DNA of 27,170 bases from SZUA-254 sp031379665 (GTDB lineage Bacteria; Bacteroidota; Ignavibacteria; UBA10030; SZUA-254): contig JANNFI010000005.1 of NCBI GenBank assembly GCA_031379665.1, forward strand, positions 1 through 27,170, given 5' to 3'. Made by a program: the position numbers and the translations under genes. The notes under the pieces were generated by a model. It was not told the DNA's origin. It did no database searches and saw only the letters and a program-made list of their open reading frames with translations. Of the stretch, positions 15,594 through 23,091 are shown piece by piece; positions within the stretch are counted from its first letter, which is position 1; every line of letters starts with the position of its first letter.

Positions 15594-16252
15594 CAGAATG
15601 ATTTTTCTTGATTTGTCGACACCCTTCTTGTCTCAGTTATAGTAAATAGTAAATCCTCGGGTTCTCATCTCAACAGGTTGAATCTCCCCCTGCTAACAGG
15701 CTCATAGTGATCCTGCCCCCCTAGATATAGTCCTACTACCGAATCAGATTCTGGTATCATCTGGTATGATTGCAAGTCCAGCTCGAACTCGATACAATGC
15801 GCTTTATCTTGATCCCCGGACTATCCGCAATAATACGCGATGACTCGTCAAGACTGTACCAAGGGGTGGGGATATTAAGAGTTTATTTAAGTGATAAAAT
15901 CTACCATTACGCTTACGAAAAGAAATGTAGACGGAGTAGTGTTTTCCTGATGGAAGGGAGATTTCATTCGTTTTTTCCTTTATATATTTTTATCTTCGAA
16001 AGAGATTCGATCGGAAGCCATTTCGCACGGGAGGATGATTACCTGGTTCTTTCCACCGCCAGAACGATTTATCCCAGCGCTTCGGGGATTCGTCGCATCC
16101 GGAATTTGATTTCATCCTTCTCAGCTTTATCCGGTCGCATCTGTAGTCGCACGAGAGAGTATATCTTTTTCTCGAAGTATTCCTGCATAACGGATGATTT
16201 AATTTCACTTTACTCGATTCATTCGGTATTCATCAACGTTCGGGAGGGTATT
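15594..16252. other. AT-rich stretch without a recognised gene
   Basis: About 660 bases, clearly AT-richer than everything before it, marking the left edge of the low-GC island. It holds a small tandem duplication (TCTGGTATCA then TCTGGTATGA, 15750-15769) and a repeated ATAGTAA near 15639-15652. The protease frame stays open through 15770-16252, but the translation is rich in Ile, Phe, Ser and Arg and looks like no protein I know. No RNA gene or clear promoter was found. Confidence 0.6.
16243..16248 (+). promoter_or_regulatory. Ribosome binding site of the S8 protease
   Basis: GGAGGG lies four bases before the ATG at 16253 and picks this codon over upstream starts in the same open frame; a signal peptide begins immediately. 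Confidence 0.7.
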
Positions 16253-17466
16253 ATGCGATCTGGGAAATATTTATCGTTCGAGATTCTCGCGTGTTGTCTC
16301 CTTCTCCACCTCGGTCTGACAGCTGTCGTAAACTCGCAGACGTTCGAGATCGGTGGAATTCAATATTCGAATGAATCTGGGGCTTGGTATCTGGATGATG
16401 GATCGGGTAAATATCTTGTAGACACGCTTTCACTAACGATCAAGTTAGAAAACGACGCAGATATGCCGGAGATTCGGGAATATCTTGAAGGCGCGCAGAC
16501 TAAAATAATCAGAGTAAACAGTCTGGGCTATATCGATATTCAGCTGAATGAAAATCAGCGATTCGATGCTCAACTGACATCATTTATAAATCATACAAAG
16601 ATTCAATCTGCGGAGATGAACACGATTGGTTCTTGGGCTACCACATACCCACCGCCACGGTATCCTAATGATACGTACCGGACAAGTCAGTGGTATCTCG
16701 ATCAATCGACCAATATCGATATTGACGCATGCGAGGGGTGGGGATATTCATACGGGGCACCTTCGGTTATCGCCGCGGTTCTCGATAACGGGATTGAATG
16801 GACGCACGAGGATATTGGCAATGGCACTGACAACTATGACAATCTCTATCACAATCCAGGTGAAAATGATTGGACAAACCCGTCAAATCCTGCCTCGGGA
16901 AACGGGGTCGACGATGACGGAAATGGATTTATAGACGATTGGAAGGGATGGAATTTTCATACTGCCACGAATAATAGCATCGGAACATCGACTCACGGAA
17001 CGAGGATAGCGGGTATTATCGGTGCGAAATCTCAAAATAATAAAGGGATAAGTGGAATAGCCGGAGGATGGAATAATTCAGGGATCGACCTTCTTTCGGT
17101 GGTAGTGGGTGGATCCTCCGGTCCAAGTAGCGCCCTTGTCGACGATGGGATAATTTACGCCGTGAATCGCGGTGCGAAGGTTATCAATATGAGTTTTCTT
17201 TGCAGTCAAAGCGCTGCGATCGATAATGCCTTGGAATTCGCTTATAATAATGGGTGCGTACTTGTTGCTTCAGCAGGAAATAAAAGCGGGGAGAATTATC
17301 CATGTGCAGCGGTTTGGTACCCTGCAAGGCACCAGCGGGTGATAGCAGTGTCGGGAATAATGAAAACTGGTCAAGCATATCCATCCTGTGAGGGGCCGGA
17401 AGTGAGTATTGCTGCTCCCGCGGGATCGCAAAATGCCAACGATCCGGTAGATTATAATATACTGCA
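16253..17466 (+). pseudogene. S8 subtilisin-like protease, 5' fragment (split by IS30)
   Basis: The first 405 codons of a secreted subtilase. A signal peptide (hydrophobic ILACCLLLHLGLTAVV, then NSQ) is followed by a prodomain-like region (about 30-145). The catalytic domain has Asp178 in AAVLDNG, His248 in STHGTRIAGI and the oxyanion Asn343 in ASAGNKSG. A calcium-binding-like Asp/Gly-rich insertion (GNGVDDDGNGFIDDWKGWNF) is typical of subtilases from this phylum. The catalytic Ser is missing because the IS30 element enters at codon 405. The actual frame reads 19 codons into the element and stops at 17524, so any product is inactive. The gene is AT-rich compared with flanking chromosomal genes. 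Joining 17466 to 18520 restores one 677-residue frame. Confidence 0.9.
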
Positions 17467-17485
17467 TTCAATGAGGAAGTGCAAC
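17467..17485 (+). repeat. IS30 left terminal inverted repeat
   Basis: TTCAATGAGGAAGTGCAAC. It pairs with 18501-18519 with one mismatch, at position 7. The transposase stop codon (17468-17470, minus strand) lies inside it. Confidence 0.9.
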
Positions 17486-18460
17486 GGAGGCTTTGAAGGC
17501 CTCGCTCGGGGTTTTGTAGTTTAGTGATTTTCTTGGTCTGTTGTTCAGCCTGCGTTCCAAGCGTTTGATGCGGTCGATCGAGATTGCATCGAAATTTGTT
17601 TTCTTGGGAAAGACTCTGCGGATGAGGCCGATCGTGTTTTCGACGGTCCCTTTTTCCCAACTGTGGTACGGTTCGCAGAAGAATGATCTGGTTCCCAGGA
17701 CCTTGTTTACGTGTTGATGTTCGACATTTTCTTTCCCGTTGTCATAGGTGATCGTGCGTCGTGCTCGTTGGGGATGATGCGACAACCTTCGATTGATAGC
17801 TGAGCGTGTCGCTCGAGCCGTGCACCTGGGAAGCTTGGTGATCTTCGTCAGCAGGGTGGCACGCTCAACCGTTACGTTGAGGGCAGATCGGCTGTTGCGG
17901 GCAATGACGCTGTCGCTTTCCCAGTGTCCCAGTTGTCGGCGTTTCTCGACTACGGCCGGACGTTGGCGGATCGATATTCGCTCGGGAATATGGGAATCTC
18001 GATGGGTATGACGATGTCCCTTGATTTGCCGACGTTTGTGGGCTCGGGCAAGAAAAGGGACCAGGTTTTCGGTTCGTCGCGTCTCGGGCATGTAGATGTA
18101 CTGATAGATAGCTTCGGTGCTAATGTGCCGGCCAAGAAATCGATCTGGCAGTCGTCCGGCAATTTGTTCCGGCGACCAGCCGGCTTTGATCTTTCGTGTG
18201 ACATAGCTTCGGATAGCTGAATGTTTTAACCGTGGGCGACGGCCGGCTCGTCGCTTCCGCTGTTGTGCACGACGATGAGCATTGCCTCCACCGTACGCGT
18301 TGTAAATCAGTGCACGGTTTCGCTTCAATTCGCGGGAGATCGTGCTCTTGTCTCGCCCCAGCCGTTTTGCTATCGCACCGAGGCTGAGATGTTGGGCTCG
18401 CAGCAGAGCGAGTTGATCTCGTTCTGCCAACGACAGCTGTGAATATGTTTTATGTGCCAT
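17468..18460 (-). CDS. IS30-family transposase
   Basis: A 330-residue DDE transposase that cuts and joins the IS ends. An N-terminal helix-turn-helix (about 24-47, LSLGAIAKRLGRDKSTISRE) matches the IS30 family and its end-recognition domain. The catalytic triad is Asp183 in GHWESDSV, Asp240 in TYDNGKEN and Glu274 in EKGTVENT, with the family's usual spacing. The C-terminal RRLNNRPRKSLNYKTPSEAF is the standard IS30 ending. Length and motifs are intact, so the element may still move. Its base composition lies between that of the protease it interrupts and the GC-rich chromosome. The start is ATG at 18460, 59 bases inside the right end. Confidence 0.96.
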   Translation of the reverse strand: MAHKTYSQLSLAERDQLALLRAQHLSLGAIAKRLGRDKSTISRELKRNRALIYNAYGGGNAHRRAQQRKRRAGRRPRLKHSAIRSYVTRKIKAGWSPEQIAGRLPDRFLGRHISTEAIYQYIYMPETRRTENLVPFLARAHKRRQIKGHRHTHRDSHIPERISIRQRPAVVEKRRQLGHWESDSVIARNSRSALNVTVERATLLTKITKLPRCTARATRSAINRRLSHHPQRARRTITYDNGKENVEHQHVNKVLGTRSFFCEPYHSWEKGTVENTIGLIRRVFPKKTNFDAISIDRIKRLERRLNNRPRKSLNYKTPSEAFKASVALPH

Positions 18461-18500
18461 GCACTCAGGATACGAAGATCCATCAATTTATTCCCCGAGT

Positions 18501-18519
18501 GTTGCACTTCCTTATTGAA
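18501..18519 (-). repeat. IS30 right terminal inverted repeat
   Basis: GTTGCACTTCCTTATTGAA on the plus strand, the reverse complement of the left repeat except for one base. Confidence 0.9.
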
Positions 18520-19339
18520 CTCGTGTATTTATACCACGATAACGAATAATCAATACGGGTACGCACAGGGTACGTCGTTTGCCTCACCGCAGGTTGTTGC
18601 TGCCTCGGCGCTGCTTATATCTATTCACCCTTCTCTCACGCCACTGCAGTTTCTATGTATCTTTGAAAACACTTCCGTTGTTATGGGATCAGCCGGAAGA
18701 GATAACGTCTTCGGATGGGGAAGGTTAAATATCGCTCAGGCACTTCAAGCGGTTTCCATACTATTACTTTCGCCGGCCAATAACGGAGTTACAGAATCAG
18801 AATTAATCGTTGAATGGCATACCGTCTACGGGGCCACTTCATATCAGTTACAAATTGCAACAAACAATAATTTTACCAATCCGGTCATCGACCAGTCCGG
18901 CATCACAACCACAGAATATTCTGTCTCACTTTCTGCTGAGAATACCTATTATTGGCGAGTAAAAGCAGTGGGTCTCTGTGGGACAGGCTCTTGGTCTGAA
19001 ACTAGGACATTTACAACGGATGACGAACCACCGTGGGATCCATGGAAAATTGGTGTCGGAGTGGATCCGAAAGAATATTCAACAAACTTGAAGCAGAACT
19101 ATCCCAACCCCTCTAATTCTACAACAATGATATCCTTTGAGATTGGTGAAGAAGAATTTGTTGTACTCGAAATCTTCAACCTCTTTGGTCAGAAGGTCGC
19201 CACACTCGTGAATGAGATCGTAGCGCCTGGCTTGTACAATATTGATTGGAACGCGAGCGGATATCCGAGCGGAGTCTATTATGCTAGGTTTCAAGTCGAC
19301 CATCTCATGAGCATATCGAAGGTGATCAGAGCGCGATGA
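18520..19339 (+). pseudogene. S8 protease, 3' fragment with FN3-like and T9SS sorting domains
   Basis: The remainder of the protease split by IS30. The catalytic Ser (18575-18577) lies in AQGTSFASPQVVAAS, followed by the last catalytic-domain helix. A fibronectin-III-like domain comes next (about 18770-19020: SPANNGVTESELIVEWHTVY, then YYWRVKAVG). The C terminus is a type A T9SS sorting domain (about 19087-19336) with QNYPNPSNSTTMISFEI, VVLEIFNLFGQKVATLVNE and a GVYYARFQV strand. The intact protein would have been exported by Sec, passed through the outer membrane by T9SS and attached to or released from the surface. In the present arrangement this part has no start or signal peptide of its own, so it is probably not made. 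Confidence 0.9.
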
Positions 19340-19370
19340 CTCCTTCGTGTGCATTTATTCCTCTATCAGT

Positions 19371-19376
19371 AGGAGG
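19371..19376 (+). promoter_or_regulatory. Ribosome binding site of the Asp-box protein
   Basis: AGGAGG six bases before ATG 19383. It selects this start over one at 19347 that would put extra residues in front of the signal peptide. Confidence 0.75.
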
Positions 19377-19382
19377 TACGTT

Positions 19383-20837
19383 ATGTGGATCATTGTACTC
19401 GTCTTGACCTTCACGGCATCGTCGATGATCCGGCTCAATGCACAGGTATCATCATACGGCCTCGCAGGACATGATATCAGTGCGCTGAGGGTGTTCGACG
19501 ATCGGTTGTATGCAGGTGCGAAAGATTCCGGTGTTTTACACCGGTCGGCATCGGATACAAACTGGACCGGTTTAGGTCTGGAGGGCAGGTGGATTACGAC
19601 GATCTCAATCGACACCACGGGCGGCCCCGGGGTCCGGATCTTGGCAGGAGTAAGGACAACCGGGGAAATCAATGACACGACCCGGATCTACGGATACTCG
19701 CCGAACATCTGGGCAGACGATGACGAGGGAATCGGCGTAAACCTGACAGCGATCAATGCGATTCAAACTATCGATTCGGGGGATGGAGATCGCATCACAT
19801 TTGCGGTTGGCGATCTCGGTCCAATCTACAGGCGCACGGCCGACGACTGGGAGAGTGTGCTGCCGTACGATATGATCGGGTTATCGCTGAATACGTCCCT
19901 GACAGGTGAGATCTGGTGCAGCGGTCAGTCGGGCTGGGGTACGTCTCTCCTGTTGAAGTCCACGGATCTCGGAGAAACCTGGATGCATGTCCTGGATACA
20001 TCGGCGTTCACCACATCCTACATTTATTCAATCGTCTTTCCAGAGAGTACCTCGACAAATTATTTGGCCGGTTCGTACGGCTTGATCTGGAAATCTACCG
20101 GCGTGACATTCGATACCGTGTTGCAGGCTTCGTGCTATTTCAATTCCCTGGCCGTCAACCCATTCGATCGCGCGAATGTGTTTGCCGGAGGGGACTGCGA
20201 TGGGCTCGCCCGCTTGTACCAATCGATCGACGGGGGATTGAATTGGAATGAAATCACGCTACCGGAAAGCCTCAAGGGCATCAATGCGCTCGATCTTTCC
20301 GTGCGGGATTCCCTCGAATTATTCATCGGCACAAAGGGTGACGGAGTGTACCGATATGCGCAGGCGAGCGAGACTGCGGCCCTCACCGTCAAGGCGGGAT
20401 GGAATCTCGTTTCCTTGCCGCGAACGATGGAAAATTCCGCGATGAACGAACTTTTTCCATCGGCGATATCACCCGCGTATGAATACTCGGGCGGATACAA
20501 TGCCGAAGACACGCTCTCGGGCGGCAGGGGCTATTGGGTGAAGTTCGATTCACCGGAGGTGATTCCCTTCACCGGTACTTCATTCGAGAGTGATACCGTC
20601 GACGTTCAGCCGGGATGGAATATGATCGGATCGGTCAGTCACCCGATCGACGTCAGTGCGATACAGACTCTGCCGGCCGGAATAGTGATGTCGGATTATT
20701 TTCGATATGACGAGGGATACGGCGAGGTTTCGGCGCTGGAACCAGGAAGGGGCTACTGGGTGAAGGTGAACCAATCCGGTCAGATGATCCTGTCTCAGGC
20801 ACTCGGGTCGAAGGCCACGACATCCCGTATCGAATGA
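19383..20837 (+). CDS. Secreted protein with Asp-boxes and a duplicated C-terminal module
   Basis: 484 residues. A signal peptide (MWIIVLVLTFTASSMIRLNA, cleavage before QVSS) leads to a beta-propeller-like region (about 25-325) with two clear Asp-boxes, STDLGETW (193-200) and SIDGGLNW (281-288), of the sialidase/sortilin BNR type. The C terminus has two copies of an unnamed module, each opening with GWN and closing with GYWVK: VKAGWNLVSLP to GRGYWVKF (336-388) and VQPGWNMIGSV to GRGYWVKV (407-462). No T9SS sorting domain is present. There is no sialidase active-site set, so a binding or surface role is more likely than catalysis. It follows the broken protease by 43 bp and may have shared its transcript; the insertion could reduce its expression. 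Moderately AT-rich. Confidence 0.82.
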   Translation: MWIIVLVLTFTASSMIRLNAQVSSYGLAGHDISALRVFDDRLYAGAKDSGVLHRSASDTNWTGLGLEGRWITTISIDTTGGPGVRILAGVRTTGEINDTTRIYGYSPNIWADDDEGIGVNLTAINAIQTIDSGDGDRITFAVGDLGPIYRRTADDWESVLPYDMIGLSLNTSLTGEIWCSGQSGWGTSLLLKSTDLGETWMHVLDTSAFTTSYIYSIVFPESTSTNYLAGSYGLIWKSTGVTFDTVLQASCYFNSLAVNPFDRANVFAGGDCDGLARLYQSIDGGLNWNEITLPESLKGINALDLSVRDSLELFIGTKGDGVYRYAQASETAALTVKAGWNLVSLPRTMENSAMNELFPSAISPAYEYSGGYNAEDTLSGGRGYWVKFDSPEVIPFTGTSFESDTVDVQPGWNMIGSVSHPIDVSAIQTLPAGIVMSDYFRYDEGYGEVSALEPGRGYWVKVNQSGQMILSQALGSKATTSRIE

Positions 20838-20877
20838 GCCGGGGCCCTTGTGGGGGCGTCGGATTGCATCTGATACT

Positions 20878-23085
20878 CTACTTCTTCCCCATCGCGAACT
20901 CACCCCTCCATCCGGCCGGAGGAGGAGTCGCGCGGAACGCTTCAGATCGTGAAATGTACATCGTCGTGGGATAGTCGTTGGGTTTCGACTCGAGGGCCTG
21001 TCGGAATTTCGCGATCGCCTTGTCCCACTCCCGTTTCCTGTAGAGCATCAGTCCCTCGTCGTATCGCCCGAGGAATTCCCGCAACCGTCCGGGTTCGTTG
21101 GTCTCTCCCCTGATCCCCAGCAGCTCATAGATGCGAATCGGCTCAGTCTTGCCGGCGGCCACCAGCAGGTCGAGCTCACGGACGATTACCCGGTCCCCGA
21201 CTTTCGCGTAGGTGTTCTCACCGATGATGATCCGCGTCCGGTACTCCTTATTAGCGTTCTCGAGCCGCGAGCCAAGATTTACGCCGTCGCCCACCACCGT
21301 ATAATCGAACCGGTTCACCCCTCCCAGGTTCCCCACGATCACCTCGGCGGTGTTGATGCCGATGCGCGTTCGCAAAATTGGTTTGCCCTCTCCTTCCCAG
21401 AGCCGGGTGAGGCCGTCGATCGATTCCTGCATCCGTACCGCCGAACGGCAGGCGAGGAACGCGTGGTCGGCCTGCGGAAGGGGGGCGCCCCAGAACGCCA
21501 TGATCGCGTCGCCCTCGTACTTGTCGAGCGTGCCATCGTTGGCGAAGATGAGCGACGTCATCACGTTGAGGTACTCGTTCAAGACCGACACCAGGTCCTC
21601 GGGTGCGAGCTTCTCCGAGATGGAGGTGAACTGCTCGATGTCGCTGAAGAACACCGTCAGCTCCTTCCGTTCGCCGCCGAGACGGAGCTTCTCCGGGTTC
21701 TCGAGGAGTTCGTCCACGACCGACGGGTTCACGTACTGGCTGAACATCGTCTTGATCATCAGCCGCGCCCGGCGCTCCGACACATAATTGTAAATCGAGC
21801 TCCCCACGTACGACGCGAGCACTGCCAGGAAGGGGGCCGTCATATCCATCAGGACGTTTCGCTCGTTGAAGAGCTTCAGCCCGAGCCAGTAGATGATCAT
21901 CAGCTGGCCGAAGAGGACCGCGGCGCCGAGGATCTCGAGCAGCAGGCCGTACTTCGTGCGAATGGCCTTGATCCCGGCAGTGAGTGAAAAACTGAAGAGG
22001 CAGAGGCCGATGACGATCATCGAGACCTGCCACCGGGGCTGGCGGAGAATCTGGTTGGAATCGAGGATCGACTGGATAACGTTCGCGTGGATCTCCACGC
22101 CGTACATCTGGTTGTCGCCGTCAATTCTCCCCTCTCCGATCGGGACCGTGAAGAGGTCCTTGTCCTCGGGCATTACCGAGCCGATGAGGACGATTTTCCC
22201 GGTGAACGTGCCGTCGTAGAGGTACCCGGCGTCGGGGTCGTCGAAGGTATTGATCTCCATTCCAGGGCTCTCGAGCTCTTCACGCGTGTCGAATGTGCTG
22301 TCGTCCAGAACGTCCGCGATGTTGAGCCGCCGGAAGAGCCCGCTGGCGCCATAGTAGTTGATGAGGAACGAGGTCGGGTCGTACCCCGGGATCGAGCGGT
22401 CCGCATAGGCAAAATTATCACCGTCGATCCCCGCGGTGTACCCCGCCTTCATCCCCAGAAACACGTTCAGCATCGCCATCGAGAACATCGGGATCCGCCC
22501 GCCGTGCGCCGAATCGTACGCGAACGGCATATACCGGCGGAGCACGCCGTCCTCGTCGGTCACCACGTTCACGAGTCCGAGGTGGTCGGCCGATCCGCTG
22601 AAGATGTTGCCGTAGTCCTCCTCGGCGCGCAGGATCCGGTAGCGGCCCGCCTCCGGTTCAAGCTTGCCGGCGAGGACAACCTCGGGGCTTTTCTCCAGGA
22701 CTTCCCTGAACTCCTGTTCGGCGGCCGCCTGTCCCGGGTCGGCTGAAGAAAAAATGATGTCTATCCCGATCGCCTTCGCGCCGGCCCTCCGGAGGTTCTG
22801 CACGAGCCGGGTGTAATATTCCTTCGGCCAGGGCCACCGGTCGGGGAGCGTCTTGTACGATTCCTGCGAGATGGCGACGATGACGATCTCGGACGAGTCG
22901 GGGTTCGCGAGGCGGGTGCCGCGCTTCTCGAACCTAAGGTCGATCAGCGACAGTTCGGCGCGCTTGAGCGGGGGAAACTCGAAGAAGAACTCCTGCGTGA
23001 AGACGATCACCAGCAGGGCGATCGAGAGGGCGATCCCGAGGTTGGTGAGGACGGCGCGGGACCGCCGTGAAAAGATCCGGGCCAT
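20878..23085 (-). CDS. CHASE2-domain class III adenylate cyclase
   Basis: A 735-residue inner-membrane sensor that makes cyclic AMP. An N-terminal helix (11-30) precedes a periplasmic CHASE2 domain (about 40-345) with WPWPKEYYTRLVQNLRRAGA, IGIDIIF and the closing YGVEIHANVIQSIL. Three transmembrane helices follow (about 353-372, 381-402, 413-433), then the cyclase domain (about 470-610). Metal ligands are Asp482 (FFSDIEQF) and Asp526 (EGDAIMAF). Purine-specifying Lys522 and Thr596 indicate ATP rather than GTP, and Asn603 and Arg607 stabilise the transition state. A TPR-like tail (675-735) with PPPAGWRGEF is common in this class. It is the last gene of the envelope operon, 6 bp after the barrel gene. 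All catalytic residues are present. Confidence 0.95.
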   Translation of the reverse strand: MARIFSRRSRAVLTNLGIALSIALLVIVFTQEFFFEFPPLKRAELSLIDLRFEKRGTRLANPDSSEIVIVAISQESYKTLPDRWPWPKEYYTRLVQNLRRAGAKAIGIDIIFSSADPGQAAAEQEFREVLEKSPEVVLAGKLEPEAGRYRILRAEEDYGNIFSGSADHLGLVNVVTDEDGVLRRYMPFAYDSAHGGRIPMFSMAMLNVFLGMKAGYTAGIDGDNFAYADRSIPGYDPTSFLINYYGASGLFRRLNIADVLDDSTFDTREELESPGMEINTFDDPDAGYLYDGTFTGKIVLIGSVMPEDKDLFTVPIGEGRIDGDNQMYGVEIHANVIQSILDSNQILRQPRWQVSMIVIGLCLFSFSLTAGIKAIRTKYGLLLEILGAAVLFGQLMIIYWLGLKLFNERNVLMDMTAPFLAVLASYVGSSIYNYVSERRARLMIKTMFSQYVNPSVVDELLENPEKLRLGGERKELTVFFSDIEQFTSISEKLAPEDLVSVLNEYLNVMTSLIFANDGTLDKYEGDAIMAFWGAPLPQADHAFLACRSAVRMQESIDGLTRLWEGEGKPILRTRIGINTAEVIVGNLGGVNRFDYTVVGDGVNLGSRLENANKEYRTRIIIGENTYAKVGDRVIVRELDLLVAAGKTEPIRIYELLGIRGETNEPGRLREFLGRYDEGLMLYRKREWDKAIAKFRQALESKPNDYPTTMYISRSEAFRATPPPAGWRGEFAMGKK

Positions 23086-23091
23086 CGGCGG

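Larger units (their letters stand above)
17467..18519 (-). mobile_element. IS30-family insertion sequence, 1053 bp
   Basis: A complete element: one intact transposase on the minus strand bounded by 19-bp terminal inverted repeats with a single mismatch. It sits inside the S8 protease gene. No target-site duplication of two or more bases is visible next to the repeats. The element is 351 codons long, so removing it exactly restores the host frame. Confidence 0.92.

Noticed and set aside
15613..15643. Promoter TTGTCG with TATAGT before the S8 protease
   Set aside because: The spacer would be 19 bp, and the site is over 600 bases before the protease start.
18452..18519. An ATG inside the IS that opens the 3' protease fragment as a separate gene
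   Set aside because: The first 23 or so residues are IS sequence read backwards; there is no signal peptide or ribosome site, so it is a broken gene remnant.
19383..20837. T9SS sorting domain on the Asp-box protein
   Set aside because: The C terminus lacks the NYPNP start and the G-x-Y strand pattern; it ends in the GWN/GYWVK module.
20838..20877. Possible bidirectional terminator between the Asp-box gene and the cyclase
   Set aside because: Only a GCCC/GGGC four-base stem with no T tract; too weak to call.
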